Shown here piece after piece: positions 11,311 to 23,249 of a stretch of DNA of 64,000 bases. How positions within the stretch are numbered: position 1 is the first letter of the stretch; each line of letters begins with the position of its first letter. The stretch is taken from the NCBI GenBank assembly GCA_015698045.1, contig BLAL01000063.1, forward strand, positions 62,001-126,000. Direction: 5' to 3'. Origin of the DNA: Rhizophagus clarus. Taxonomy: Eukaryota; Glomeromycota; Glomeromycetes; Glomerales; Glomeraceae. The notes under the pieces were generated by a model. That model made no database searches. It was given only the letters and a program-made list of their open reading frames with translations, and had not been told where the DNA came from. Position numbers and translations under genes: made by a program.

Positions 11311-12215
11311 TGATGGTGGAACCGAATAAGCCTGGTCGCCCAACAGTAATAAATGTAACGATGTAAATGGAAAACAGGGATGGTTATTGGGCTCATTGGA
11401 TTTATAAAGATTCGTTAACTAGATTATTGGACTTACAGCTATTTGCAAAAAGAATGAAGCACGCAATTTGTTTTTGACTGCGTATAAAATTTTTCATATG
11501 CGTTAATACGCAGGTCAAGTGTATAGTAAGTTGATAGAACATAACTGTTGATTGCTGCATATGGGAAGATTCAAAAAATGAATTTGGCAGTCCAGGAAAA
11601 TATTACCATGCGTATGACTACGTATAAAATTTTTCATATACAGTCAAAAATGAATTGCGTTGTCCATTCTTTTTGCAAATAGCTGTAATGATTTATAAGT
11701 CCAATAAAAGTCAATTTTATTAAACTTACAAGCATAGCCATCATTGATAGAAAAAGAGAAAATCGTAAAAGTTATGTTAAGAGCGTCAGTGCGCAGCAGA
11801 CAAAAAACAGAAACAATAACAAGACAGATGATATACTAGAATAACGGACTAATAGCAATGTCAAGAATGCAAGCTATAGAGATATTATAATGAATATTGG
11901 CCAAATCAAGGATTGCTATTCTTGGGGTCATTGTGTTGAAATAGTACCTTGACTTGCAGTAATGCAGTGCATGAACGAAAGAAGACACCATGTCGTTTCA
12001 TTATCTAAAATGTTCAAATTCTGCTCATGATAATCAAAATGATTGTGAATAAAAAAGATCGTGGATTGCAAATTATTTTCATTATAATCTCGGAGAATGT
12101 GGGATTTGGACTGTTGTTATATTTAACGCTAATGATGGTAAGTGAGAGTTTGTCTATTCTTTTTAACTTAATTTTCTTAATTCGTTTCTTACTTCTAGAA
12201 TCTAGATTATAAACT
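11311..12215 (+). pseudogene. Decayed copy 2 of the unrecognised family, split by a MITE
   Basis: Plus-strand relic of the gene seen at 8435-9690. It starts with MMVEPNKPGRPTVINVT, matching MMMESNAFGHPTLINVT of copy 1. After an inserted 250-bp element (11436-11685) it continues with RYYNEYWPNQGLLF and ERKKTPCRFIISK, which matches KEEPKTPCRFVVSN. Further on, an intron-like stretch from about 12139 to 12198 (GTAAGTGAGAGTTTGT...CTTCTAG) aligns with the last intron of copy 1. Stops and frame breaks are frequent, so it is not functional. The conserved block order and intron show the two copies descend from one spliced gene. Confidence 0.6.
11436..11685. mobile_element. Tc1/mariner-type MITE, 250 bp
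   Basis: Begins CAGCTATTTGCAAAAAGAAT and ends with its inverted complement, flanked by TA on both sides (11434-11435 and 11686-11687), the target duplication typical of Tc1/mariner elements. The inverted repeats extend with small gaps to about 65 bp per arm. No coding capacity. It interrupts the gene relic on the plus strand. Confidence 0.88.
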
Positions 12216-13957
12216 AGTTCCAAATTAGTATTGTTTTTTTTAAAAAAAAAAAACAAAAAAAATTATCTTTTTTGGCTCTGTTTCGTTAAAAATAGTTTTT
12301 ATTTTTTTTTTTAAAGCAACACCATTTTTTGTAGATTCTCTTAAAATTTGTTTCGTTAAAAAGTTAGTGTTTTTTATGAATTTATTTCTGACTATTCATT
12401 TTCATTTTCATTTTTTTTTTCAACTGAAATTTTTATTTCTTTTGGTTGAGTTACCTTCGTTCACCTTTTGGTAAGATTTTTCAATTTTTTAATTTTGATT
12501 CGTTTTTTGGTGGTTTTTATCTTCACTTTTGGTGGTTATTTTTGCAATTGTTTTTGGTTAATTCATTTCTTTGATCTGTTGATTTTATTTTTCTAATTTT
12601 TCTAATTTTATATCATTTGACCTTTTATTTTTGATTTGATTATTCGTGAATCACGTGTGAAACCTCAATTGCCTTCTCAGACAACACGTATAAGATGATA
12701 TGTGGAATTGATATCTTGATACATAAAATATTGTTGCTTAATATTTACGTGATATAAATGTCGAATAAACCACGTGATTTGTTATTAAGGTGAATTGCAT
12801 AATTTTCAACTCCTACTTCGTTTAATTTTTATATAAGTGTACAGAATTATAACACAAGGGCTATTAATGATTATTACATATATAACTTTGTTATACAAAT
12901 TAACTTGTGAAGCCACATCGATGAAATTGTGATGTAGCGTTATGTTTTAACAACTCATATCAACATACAGAGTGTTACTCTGCTGGAGGTAACATGGTAC
13001 ACATTGCAATGATAAGTGAATAATAATGGTGTTATAATTGAAAACTTCTACTTATATTTGCCACATATTTGATATTAGCAACTTGTATTTTGTATCAATA
13101 ATGGTTGTTACTGTTGAGTTTGTTTTTACCACACATCATATGTGGATAGTGTTGTTAATCGGTATGAGGGCATAACCATCAGTTTCACTAAATAAACTGA
13201 TTTTAGATACTCCTGCATTCCTTTCGCTACTACTGCGTCAGGAAGAAGTAGTCACATTCCCGTTCCTTCCATCATACAAAAATTACCATCTTGTCCCTTC
13301 TCATATTACTGTCTTGACCCGCATAATATATTTTACGGTAAGGGTAGTCAAAACAGTAACATCGCACAGATCAAGAACGTAATATTTGCTTTCATCACTA
13401 CGTGACATCAGGAAAGGAATCAGGTATTGAAAATAAGAGCATACAAAAAAAACAGCTTCTTTACAATATATAACGAAGTGGAGTATGTTAAGGAGAGAAC
13501 GAAGTGAGTAATAATCAAAGAATAGAGTTGTTATATTTTTGTTGCAGAGAGAGAAATTCTGAAAATGTACCTCTGCCATTCCTTCTATCACTACGCTCCA
13601 CCATACTATAATCTTTTACATGTAGGTTTGATGGACATGAGATAAGTTGTAATTCTTGACACATCTCTCGTTTCAAAGCTATTGCGTATTTGTTTGTGGT
13701 GTAAAGTAGAATAGAAAGAGCATTTATATTTAAATTATTAGAAATGCTGTATACTGCTCACAAGACTCTTTGCGATCATCTTTTCTGTAAACAGCTTTTC
13801 TACAAATAAACCACAGATGGGATGTTTTACAGAATCTAAAGTAGAAGGAGTCTCATTAATATTTTTTTTTGAAAACAGCCCAATCAAAATAGTCTAACAT
13901 AAAATACCACTTATGTCTAACTTACTACAATATTTACTCAAACACTTGTCATCCTTA
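12216..13957. other. Intergenic, no supported gene
   Basis: 12216-12620 is T-rich with repeated TTTTGGTT/TTCATTTTC runs. 12650-13957 has more balanced composition; a 96-codon minus-strand frame at 13301-13591 shows no recognisable domain and was not called. Confidence 0.45.
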
Positions 13958-14422
13958 TCCCTAAGCTGTAAGGGTTAAAATTAATTTTAAAAATTTTAGA
14001 ATTTTTGATATCTTAAGATCCTGTTATCATAAAAAGAAGAAATTTAGTTTGTTAGATTCCTCTTATTGAGGGTAGCAAAATTGTATCTGAAAATTTGGTA
14101 AATAAAAGGTTATATTACTTTATAGATTTTTAGATATTGAAAGATATCTTATCACCTAATAATTATAGAAAACTGGACTTTATTTTATCAGATAGTTTTA
14201 CGTTTCTAGGATCAGTAGATAAAAAAGATATTTTAATTTTAAATTTAGCCCTATTTGTAATAATTTGTAGATCATTTAAAAAATCATTGAATTTTTTTTC
14301 GATTTTTACTTAAAAAATACCATAGTATGATTTTATTTAATAAAATATCTAAAAAAGCTTAAAAATATCTTTAATTAAAAATAAAATTGCAGGCAAATTT
14401 GCCTGTAAAACAGTCTAAGGGA
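13958..14422. mobile_element. Possible TA-flanked MITE, ~465 bp
   Basis: Starts TCCCTAAGCTGT and ends ACAGTCTAAGGGA, imperfect inverted termini with TA on each side (13956-13957 and 14423-14424). The interior is AT-rich and non-coding. Termini are short, so this is tentative. Confidence 0.4.
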
Positions 14423-14464
14423 TACTATAATTTTTAATAAAGAATGGAAAAGACTCAACCTATT

Positions 14465-14580
14465 TTAAAATTGCAAGCCGGTATGTGAAAGAGCTTCAGC
14501 TAATAGTCTAACGTCTTGCACTAAAGCAGTATTACGCCTAAAGAAAGGTTCACTAATAGGATCAGAAATTGTATATCCAT
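14465..14580 (-). pseudogene. Orphan 3' exon of an unrecognised gene
   Basis: After a CCTAG acceptor at 14585-14581 (minus strand) the frame reads GYTISDPISEPFFRRNTALV then QDVRLLAEALSHTGLQF and ends in TAA at 14467-14465. The composition looks protein-coding rather than random AT translation, but no 5' partner is evident. It lies 430 bp beyond the stop of the secreted-protein gene on the same strand, so it may be an alternative last exon of that gene or a fragment of another. Confidence 0.35.
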
Positions 14581-15009
14581 CTAGGTTTTTTTTTTATTTT
14601 ATTCGAGTGGCTTAGATATGGCATATATTGTATTACTTCATAAGCACCACCGTATCACACCTCACCATTTTTAATAATGTCATCGTGAATTATTGGAGCA
14701 AATTGATGCATGTATAGCACTTCACGAAAATGTATGAAATGTGTGACCGATATTTTAGAATTATAAGGTGTTTATTTAATATTTATTAAAAAAAAATAAA
14801 AAAAAATAAAAAATCAAAAAAAGAAATTCAGTATTTGAAAATATTATCAAGCTTCGAAAGTATAAAATAATTAGTGATCACTATTATTATTTGATTATTC
14901 GCTATAACGGTATTCCTTATCAGCACCGTAACTACTTACTACATACTCTAAAAGACTGTACGTTTCTATACTAATTTGATGCCAAATGGATGGTAAAAAC
15001 AACAAAAGA

Positions 15010-15726
15010 TTATAAAGGTTCTAAAAATTCAGCAGTTCCGGGATCACTAAGTAAACTAAGTTTTTGAGCAGCAGCATGAGCTGTTACTACGTTTCTTGTG
15101 GCTGTATCAAAACAGTATTGAATACCTTTCCCCTTCATTATACCTCTTAATAACGGCGGTTTAATTGTTACGATCATTGTATTCTACATTAAGAAGAACA
15201 TTTTTATAATATAATATGCATACAGTCTATATACCTGTATCGGTAAGTTATTATGATCATATACTATAAATGCAATCTCTATATCAACTGGTGTTGGACC
15301 AGAACGATAGCCAGCAGTATACGAACAGGTATCGGCATAGGGGTTATTATGATTATCCCATTCTCTGCATTTTTCGTTAGCAATACAATATGCATGTGGG
15401 ATCGGATCTTGGTTGGGATTTGGTGCTGCAACATAAAATTGAATGCAGGTTTCGCGTGGTTGGCATGGATAATGTACAAAATCAGTATCAGGTGGATTTG
15501 TACGAGTATTGCAAGTCATAAGAATTGAGTACAATGACTCGCATTCAGATTCAACGTAAACAGGATGATCGGCAGGGCAAACGGGAATTGTGAGTCACTT
15601 TTGTAAGGGATTCAATGGAATCATACTAGTCTCATTATTTAGAGGTACTCCTAAAATTAGTATAGTTGCGTTTACAACCCAAAAAACGCTGTATAATTTA
15701 CACAACTGAGCAAATAATATCCTCAT
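15010..15726 (-). pseudogene. Cys-rich putative secreted protein with one in-frame TGA
   Basis: Exon 1 is 15726-15235 (164 codons) and exon 2 is 15183-15010 (57 codons plus TAA), joined across a 51-nt GT...TAG intron at a codon boundary. Residues 1-27 are signal-like (LYSVFWVVNATILILGVPL). The body has many cysteines: VCPADHPVY, ESECESLY, MTCNTR, YPCQPRETC, HAYCIANEKC, ADTCSY and QYCFD. Codon 44 is TGA (15597-15595), the only break in a frame that is otherwise open from ATG to TAA. Either a recent nonsense mutation has killed the gene or the 5' exon structure differs, with translation from a later start. No family is recognised; extracellular location is inferred from the leader and cysteines. 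Confidence 0.6.
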
Positions 15727-16142
15727 TTTTTTTTTTTTCTAAGGTAAATGTGTTCTAAATTTTTTCTTGTAATAATATTATTTATCCAGCATTTTTTTAT
15801 GCCCGAATTTGTGGGCATTTATTACATTTTACCAAGCTATGATGTACAAATTTATTTCCTTTTGTCTCTTTCATTAATAAAGTTAATTTTCTATCACATC
15901 TCCATTTTTCTTAATTGACAAATGGTCGACTTCACCCAAGTATTAAAATGACGACCTATTAATCCCTATTCAATTAAACAAGCGTTTAATTAACAAAAAC
16001 AACACCAAATGTAATATTAGATCCATAAAAAGACAATCAAGCACAAGCCAAGGTTACTAATTTCTTCTATACGATTAACGATAAAAACTTTCAAGAAAAT
16101 TATTAATTTTAGATTAACGGAAAATTAATGAAGTTTCTAATT

Positions 16143-16499
16143 GGGTGTCTTCACAAATTGCGTGATTGAGATTAAGATTGAGATTAAAGGTTAATCTGGT
16201 TTCACGGAAAACGTGATTGAGATTAAGGCTAATCTCAAGCTAATCATGATTGAAATTTCATATGTAATTTCAATCTTGCTCACTTAGTAAGATTAGGAAT
16301 GAAAATTGAATTTTTCTAATGTAATATCTTAATTTCAGTCGAATTTATAATGGATAACTAAATTCTGGCCGATTTAATGCTTTAATAAATTCAATCATGA
16401 TTAATTTTGTGAAGTAAGATTGAACGTTAATCTTAATCTCAAGCTAATCCTAATCTTAATCCTAATCTGATCCTAATCATGCAATTTGTGAAGACGCCC
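16143..16499. mobile_element. Harbinger-like MITE, copy 1 (357 bp)
   Basis: Terminal inverted repeats start GGGTGTCTTCACAAATTGC and the complementary end is GCAATTTGTGAAGACGCCC. A 3-bp ATT duplication flanks it (16140-16142 and 16500-16502). The subterminal regions are rich in GATTAAGATTGAGATTA-type repeats. A second copy in inverted orientation lies at 51379-51747. The 3-bp target duplication and terminal GGG suggest the PIF/Harbinger superfamily; this assignment is inference. Confidence 0.88.
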
Positions 16500-16636
16500 A
16501 TTGAGAGTTAATATAGAATTGTAATACCAATTAAATTGCTCCTTTATTATCTTTATCAGATCTTCATTTAACATGTGTGAAAAAATTTTAGAAAGTTAGA
16601 TAACGTTTAAGGGGGGGATCTCCCCAGAGATAGTCT

Positions 16637-17345
16637 AACCCGATACCAGAATCAAGAATCAAAATCTGACGGTGATAGAATCCAGAATCCCGATGAATCA
16701 AAATCCTGGTTGAATCAAAATCCTGATGGTGATCCCGATAGTTAATCTTGACAGCTAAAATCCTGACAATGTAGTAATATTCACGATCCTTTTAATTAAA
16801 TAAAAAAAATTTTCGCCTAATAGTTTTTTAATATTGTAATTTTTTTTGTTAAGTAAATTACTGGTTTAAAATTTTTTTTTTTTTTTTTAAAAAAAAAAAT
16901 TGAGTGAGGTCTGTGAACTTTTACCATCATAACGAAATGATATTTGATGGTAAAAGAGCGGAATAGAGGAGAAAAATATTATTGGTGTTTGAAAGTAGAA
17001 AGTTAGAAGGATACAAAGGCTGGGCAACACTATACTACTTAATAATTCGCACCATTTTGATCATTTTGTTATTCATAAGTCGTAACCATGCACCTAAAGC
17101 AAATAGTGCTAATGTTGCAGAAATGGATTTTCTTTGTGGAATAACGTATAATATTTCTTTATAATTTTTGATTAAAAGATTGTACTTTTAATTAATTTAA
17201 AGAAAATGATTATTATAAAATTTGTGATGATAATTTTTTAAATTTCGGTGTCGGGATTGTGTGACTGCCAGTATTTTGGTTCAACCAAGATTTGGGTTTA
17301 ACGGGATTTTGGTGTTAGGATTATTGACCGTCAGCATTATGGTTG
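16637..17345. mobile_element. Imperfect inverted-repeat element, ~700 bp
   Basis: Left arm (16637-16790) repeats motifs such as AATCAAAATCCTGGTTGAA and GATCCCGAT; right arm (about 17240-17345) carries the inverted counterpart (TTTTGGTTCAACCAAGATTT, TCGGGATT). The arms are diverged and the exact ends and target duplication are not clear. A short frame inside (16982-17164) lacks a convincing ATG and is not called as a gene. Confidence 0.5.
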
Positions 17346-18291
17346 TCAATTCGCATATAGCACAATCTGCACTATACTTCGGCATAGCTGCACAATGTTA
17401 ATTTGTTATATTTACTAATAATTAATTCTTAATTCTTCATTTAAAAAGAAATAAAGAAATGGTTTATTTAATTGATTTATACTTTACAAAATATTAAATA
17501 CCATTAATTCCACTGAATATTATCATGTAAAAGTCTCGCCACTTGACTCTTAATAAACACTAGTGGCTATTATCTTGTACTATCACGTTATTTTGTGACC
17601 TTGAATTACTTCAAATCAACATGAATCAAATCAACATGAAAAAGGTACTCTCCAGCTAGCAAGAGGATTAGGATCAAAAATTTTACCAAAAGTAAGCAAT
17701 ATCTCGATCTTGTATTTATTTTTCATATGTATTAATGCTTTCTTGAAGTTACTATATTTCTTCGAAAGAACTAATCTAACTATTTTAATAAAATGGTTGT
17801 GTAATTAAGGGACCCCCTACTAAGAGACCAGGCAAAGAAATAATGGAGAGCCTTCCTCTCAAAAAATGTATTTTTTCTTGGTCAAAAGTGTGTGAACATT
17901 CATCAGGAAGTTTTGTATAGGAGTATAATACACCATGTGTTACTCGATACCAAAGAAGCGTACAACGAACCCATAGTAAATCAACATGTGGTGGTTATCA
18001 CCTATAAACGACAATACAGTAGTTCGAAATTTGAAATCTTATGTGTAACTTATTTTTTAAAATATTTCGGTAAAATTTTTTTGCCATATTACATGGAATT
18101 TTTGTATTATTATCTTTAAAATAAACTAATAGAAATGTTCAGTACATGTTGCTCTATCATTTTATCAGTTTAATTTCTTCTTTTTACTATTTAATTTACA
18201 ATTTATAAAAGTTTGAATTTTGAAATTACATTATATTATTGTTATTTATAGATAACAGCCACTATACAACATGTAAAACAATATATATATA

Positions 18292-18533
18292 CAGTCAAAC
18301 TTCGATATAATATTATATTAGGATTCATATGAAATTTTGGAAAAACTATTCATTGTTATATTAAAATTATATTAATATTTATATGCTTTTATATATAATG
18401 GAAAAATAAAATCCTATTATTATATTAAACTTTTAATATATAGTATATTAGTATTTTGGATATTAGTATATCAAGGTTAAACTTTTTTTTTTTTTTTTTA
18501 GTCAAAAGAAATGCTTTTATCAAGGTTAAACTG
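18292..18533. mobile_element. Tc1/mariner-type MITE, 242 bp
   Basis: Begins CAGTCAAACTTCGATATAA and ends TATCAAGGTTAAACTG, flanked by TA (18290-18291 and 18534-18535). Imperfect inverted termini, no ORF. Confidence 0.65.
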
Positions 18534-19319
18534 TATAGTTGAAAAATATATAAATAGTATAAATTAATATGTTTATTATTATTATTTTTAAATTAATGTG
18601 ATTTCTTACATATTACTTTTTAAGAAAATCAGTTTTTGCAAATATGAAAAACCTTTATAATAAAAAGCTAATTGCAAGTAATTTCTAGAAAAATTTTTAG
18701 AGAATTTTCAATTATTTAAATAGTTTACTAATAAGTGAATTTTGAATTTTGTATAATATTAATATTATTTTATAAGTAAATTATCTTAAAAACTAAGAAT
18801 TTTTTGAAATTTCTTTAAAAATTACTAATACACTACCTTATAAAAAGTATTCAGATTTCATAAATTTTATTTAGTAAAATATAGTAAAATTGATGATTTT
18901 GGGGTTGCATAAAAGTCTACAGATTTTTAGTAAAATTTGCTAAAATTTTTTTTATTTTATAGTTGATCAATTGTAGTTTTAAAGTATTAAAACAAAAAAA
19001 AGTTTTTTTTTAAATGTAAAAAAATATTCTCATTGTATAAAATGCTAAGCCATCATAAGAAATTAAAAATTTTTGACATAATTTTGGCCAATAATTATAT
19101 ATGCCAAGTTCTGATAATAAAATAATATAAAAAATGATAACTATTGATCTAATAGTAATGATTTTCTATATACTTTTTGCATTTATATATACAAAATTAT
19201 TTTGTCTATTACTTTACAAATAAACATTTTTTTGTATTTAAAGATAGAATATTTCTGATTATATTTTTAAAAACTATAATTTTAGGCAAATTTACTGAAA
19301 ATCTATAAAAACATTTATA

Positions 19320-20840
19320 CAGTCATCCCTCTCTACAGCGAACCTTAATATAATGAAGAATACTATATAACAAATTGTTAATATGGGACAGATATTAACA
19401 TATGAAAAAACTTTTAATTAACCAAATTTTATTAATTATAGATTGTATATTATTATACGAAATAAAGTTACAAAACAGCATATATAAAAATGATCCTTTT
19501 TATAATAAATTTTTTTATAACAAATATTTTTTCCAGTAAAATGAAGATTACTGATATATTAATAGCTCTATGATTATTTAATAAAAAAATAATTTTTTTA
19601 AATACATAATATATGAAAGATACAGAATGTTTTTATAAAAAATATTTAACAAATCATTTTAATAATGTCAAAATATTAAATTTTATTATCAATTTCATTA
19701 ACTTTGCATTTATACATCAGAATTAACTCCATCTAGCATCCCTATAAAAATAAAAGTAGGAAGTTTTTTAAAGAAAATAATAATAATACTTCTTCCAGCC
19801 TTCTCTTACCTTAATTTCAAAAGTCTGGTCATATTTTTATCTAACAATATTACAAAAAAAAAAGAAAACTTAATAACTTGATTAATTAAAAATAACTACA
19901 AAAAACACTTTTCCAACCTCTCTTACCTTAATTCTAAAAGTCTGGTTATATTTTCATCTGGTAACACTACAAAAAAGAAAAAAAAAACTTAAATAACTTA
20001 AATAATTAGAAATAATAATAAAAAATACTTTCACAATCTCCTTTACTTTAATTCCAAAAGTCTGGTCATGCTTTTTGTCTAGCAATACTACAAAAAAAGA
20101 AAAAAAGTAAATAATTAGAAAAAACACTGAAAAATATCTTTTCCAAATTCCTCTTACCTTAATTCCAAAAATCTGATCATGCTTTTCATCTAACAACACT
20201 ATAAAAAAGAAAAAAAAATTAAATAATTAGAAATAATGATAAAAAATACTTTTTTTCAACCTCTTTTACTTTAATTTCAAAAATCCAGTTATCATATTTT
20301 TCATTCAGCAACATTACAAAAAAGAAAAAAAGTAAATAATTAGAAAAAACACTAAAAAACACCTCTCTCAAATCCCCCTTACCTTAATTCCAAAAGTCCA
20401 GTCATGCTTTTCATATAGCAACACTACAAAAAAAAAAAAAAAATTAAAATAACAATAAAAAACACTTTTCCTAACTTCCCTTACCTTAATTTTATAAGTC
20501 CAGTCATATTTTTTATCCAGAACACTATAAAAAAGAAAAAAATAAATAATTAGAAAAAATACTGAAAAACATCTTCTTCAAACTCCCTTTACCTTCAGTT
20601 AATTCTATAAATCCAATCATATTTTTTATTCAACAATACTACAAAAAGAAAAAAAAATAAAATTTTTTTTCTAGATCAGATATTTAAATTGTCTGATAGA
20701 TTAGTAAGTCATATGACTATGCCTTTATACCAGATAATTTGTTATACTATATCAAATAATTTGTTATAACATTAACAAATTTTTTATAATAAAAGTCTGA
20801 TCAACCTAAACACTTATTTTGTTATATCGAAATATGACTG
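19320..20840. mobile_element. Tc1/mariner-type element carrying a tandem array (1.5 kb)
   Basis: Starts CAGTCATCCCTCTCTACAGC and ends TATATCGAAATATGACTG; both ends abut TA (19318-19319 and 20841-20842). The interior holds eight ~105-120-bp tandem units (about 19800-20650) and no transposase frame, so it depends on an enzyme supplied elsewhere. Part of the same element type, cut at both sides, is found at 26137-26678 plus 39035-39390, where the CACTA transposon has landed in it. Confidence 0.7.
19800..20650. repeat. Tandem array, eight ~105-120-bp units (diverged)
   Basis: Each unit has a core like CTTACCTTAATTCCAAAAG, TCTGGTCATGCTTTTCATC and an ACTACAAAAAAGAAAA spacer. Cores start near 19808, 19924, 20044, 20154, 20265, 20379, 20480 and 20590. 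Compared with the array at 26137-26678 the units lack nearly all CpG, which appear here as TpG or CpA. Confidence 0.85.
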
Positions 20841-23249
20841 TACAATCTGAAAATTATTAATTTTGCTATATTTTACTAAGTAAAATTTATAAAATCTGAA
20901 TACTTTTTGTAAGGTAATATAATTAGTTCTTTTTATATAATTATTCAAAAAAATTCTAAAATTTTTCTTAAAAAATATTATATAAAAAATTATATTAATT
21001 TAAAAATGATAATAATATAAAATATTAAAAGTATACTAATATATTAAAATTATATTATTATACTATTGAATTACAAATTATATTACTATTTAAATAATTT
21101 TTAAAATAATATTATTAAGTACTAATTATTTTTAATTCTAATAAAAATATAAATGATATAGTTACTTAATTAAAGTTCTTTATAAAAGAAAAGTTTTTTT
21201 ATTAGTTATATCTATATTAAATTTAGCAAATAGAAAATAAGTTATAAGAGCATTATTTCACTTTTTATACAATAATAAAAATTTATTTATTTCCAATATT
21301 TAAAATCTAAAGATTACAAAAATAAAGCAATAATATTGATTAATTAAATAAAATTTTAAATAAAAAAAATCATAAAATTTATAATTTATATCTATCTTAC
21401 AGAAAAATAAAAAAAAATATTAGTAAATATTTCTAATTAATAAAAAAATCAGTTTTACAATAAACATTACAAAATTTATTACATTATTTTTATTTTTATA
21501 TTTATTTAAAAAACTAAAATTTATAAAAGAAAAAAAAAATATTAATAAATATTTTTATTTACTATTATATATTTTAATATTTAATTATAATATTATAAAC
21601 TTAAAAATTCATAAAAGATAAATTAAAAAAAATATTAATAAGTATTTTTGGTTAAGAAAATTAAAATTATAATATAAAACTCAATATTTTTAGTTTTTAG
21701 TATTCTAAAATTAAATATAAAAAAAAACAATAAAACTTTAATAATTATTTTAATAAAATATAGTTTAAAAAATAAATTATTAAATAAAATTTAATATATT
21801 TAAAGATATAAAAAACTAATTATTTAAAAAATAATAGAAATATAATAAAAGTTTTAATATATTTTTTAAATTTAAAAAATATTAGTCATCTAAAAAAAAA
21901 AAAATATAAGTAAAGTTTTATTAAAATAAAAAATAATAGAAAAAATATATACTAAAATCACTTAAAAATATATTGAATTAATATTTTAAATTTATTCAAA
22001 AGCTAAATTTTAATTAGATTCAATTAAAAATTTATAGTACATTTTGATTTATCTAAAAAAAATGAAAATAAAATATTAAAAATATTTTATTAAAAGAAAT
22101 ATATTAAAAAAATTAATTATTTGCTAAATTTTTATAATTAAATCTATTAAAAAAAGAAAATTTTATTAATTCTGAAATACTGATTATTTGCAAAAAAAAA
22201 ATAAAATAATTAAATTTAAAGAAAAATTTTCTTTTTTTTTATTTTTACTGATTTTTATATATTTAAATCTTCTAAAATATTAAATATTTAAAAAAAGAAA
22301 AATGAAACATTAATATTTGTTTTATTAAAATATTAAAAAAATTACTAATTATTTTTACTAAAATTTTTTATATTTAAAATATAAAAAACTGATTTTTAAA
22401 AAATTAAAAAAATAAAATATATAATATAAGATTTTATTAAAAAAATACTTTAAATTCTTTTTTATTAAATTTTATATTTAATATGATGGCTATTATCTAT
22501 AAACGATAATAATATTATGTAATTTTTAAACTTTATAAATTATAAATTAAATAGTAAAAAGAAGAAATTGAACTAATAAAATAATAGAACAATATGTACT
22601 GATTATTTCTATCAGTTTATTTTAAAGAATTTAGTAAGAATTATAATTAAGGGTTTAATCATTTTCATACCTGTGATGTATTGCATTCTTTTTTATCATC
22701 TGTGTCACATCCCTTCTCTTTTTATTTTTTTAAATGTATTCTAGGAACTTAGAATTTTTTCAGTTTTAAAAAATTTATTTTTTACACTCTTAATTAAATG
22801 TCACATGTTTAATTTTATCTGGCATTACTGTAATTTTGCCCAAGATGTTCATATATCGCAGATGCAAAAAAACAAAATTCTATAATTAATATTATAGATC
22901 AAGGTTTAATAATTTTAAAAATAACAATAATAAATATACAAAATTTTGGACTAATTTTCATAGAATTTTTATAAATTTTATGAGAATTTCATGAAAATCC
23001 ATAAAAATTTTATATAATATGACAAAAAAAAATTTTGTCACTTATGCAGCAATTATATTTTAACAAAATATTTTAAAAATAAATTATACAATATAAATAA
23101 ATAAGACTATAAATTATCATTTATAGATGATAACTATTATATTTATAAAAAATCCAACTAAATAAAAAGAAAAATAAATTATTAATAAATATTTTAGTAA
23201 AAATTAATTTTTTTTTAAAAAAAAAAAAATTTTAAAAAAATTTAATTAA

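Larger units (their letters stand above)
18114..22627. mobile_element. Long inverted-repeat structure (4.5 kb) hosting smaller elements
   Basis: Outer arms 18114-18265 and 22486-22627 are inverted copies over about 145 bp, sharing AGTAAAAAGAAGAAATT and ACATGTACTGA (minus sense of the left arm). Inner arms 18834-18900 and 20846-20935 are also inverted copies. Between them lie a 242-bp MITE and a 1.5-kb array-bearing element. The whole is more than 80% A+T with no coding frame, consistent with an old DNA transposon that has been filled by later insertions. No clear target duplication. Confidence 0.55.

Noticed and set aside
13301..13591. 96-codon minus-strand frame
   Set aside because: No ATG-proximal signal, splice partners or recognisable domain; composition is ambiguous.
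15253..15528. 91-codon plus-strand frame
   Set aside because: Antisense shadow of the Cys-rich secreted-protein exon.
16142..16500. Telomere-like GATTAGGATTAAGATTAG repeats
   Set aside because: They are degenerate subterminal repeats of the Harbinger-like MITE and recur at the second copy, not a telomere.
19800..20650. CRISPR-like regular repeats
   Set aside because: Units are contiguous degenerate minisatellite copies with no unique spacers or cas genes, and the DNA is eukaryotic.
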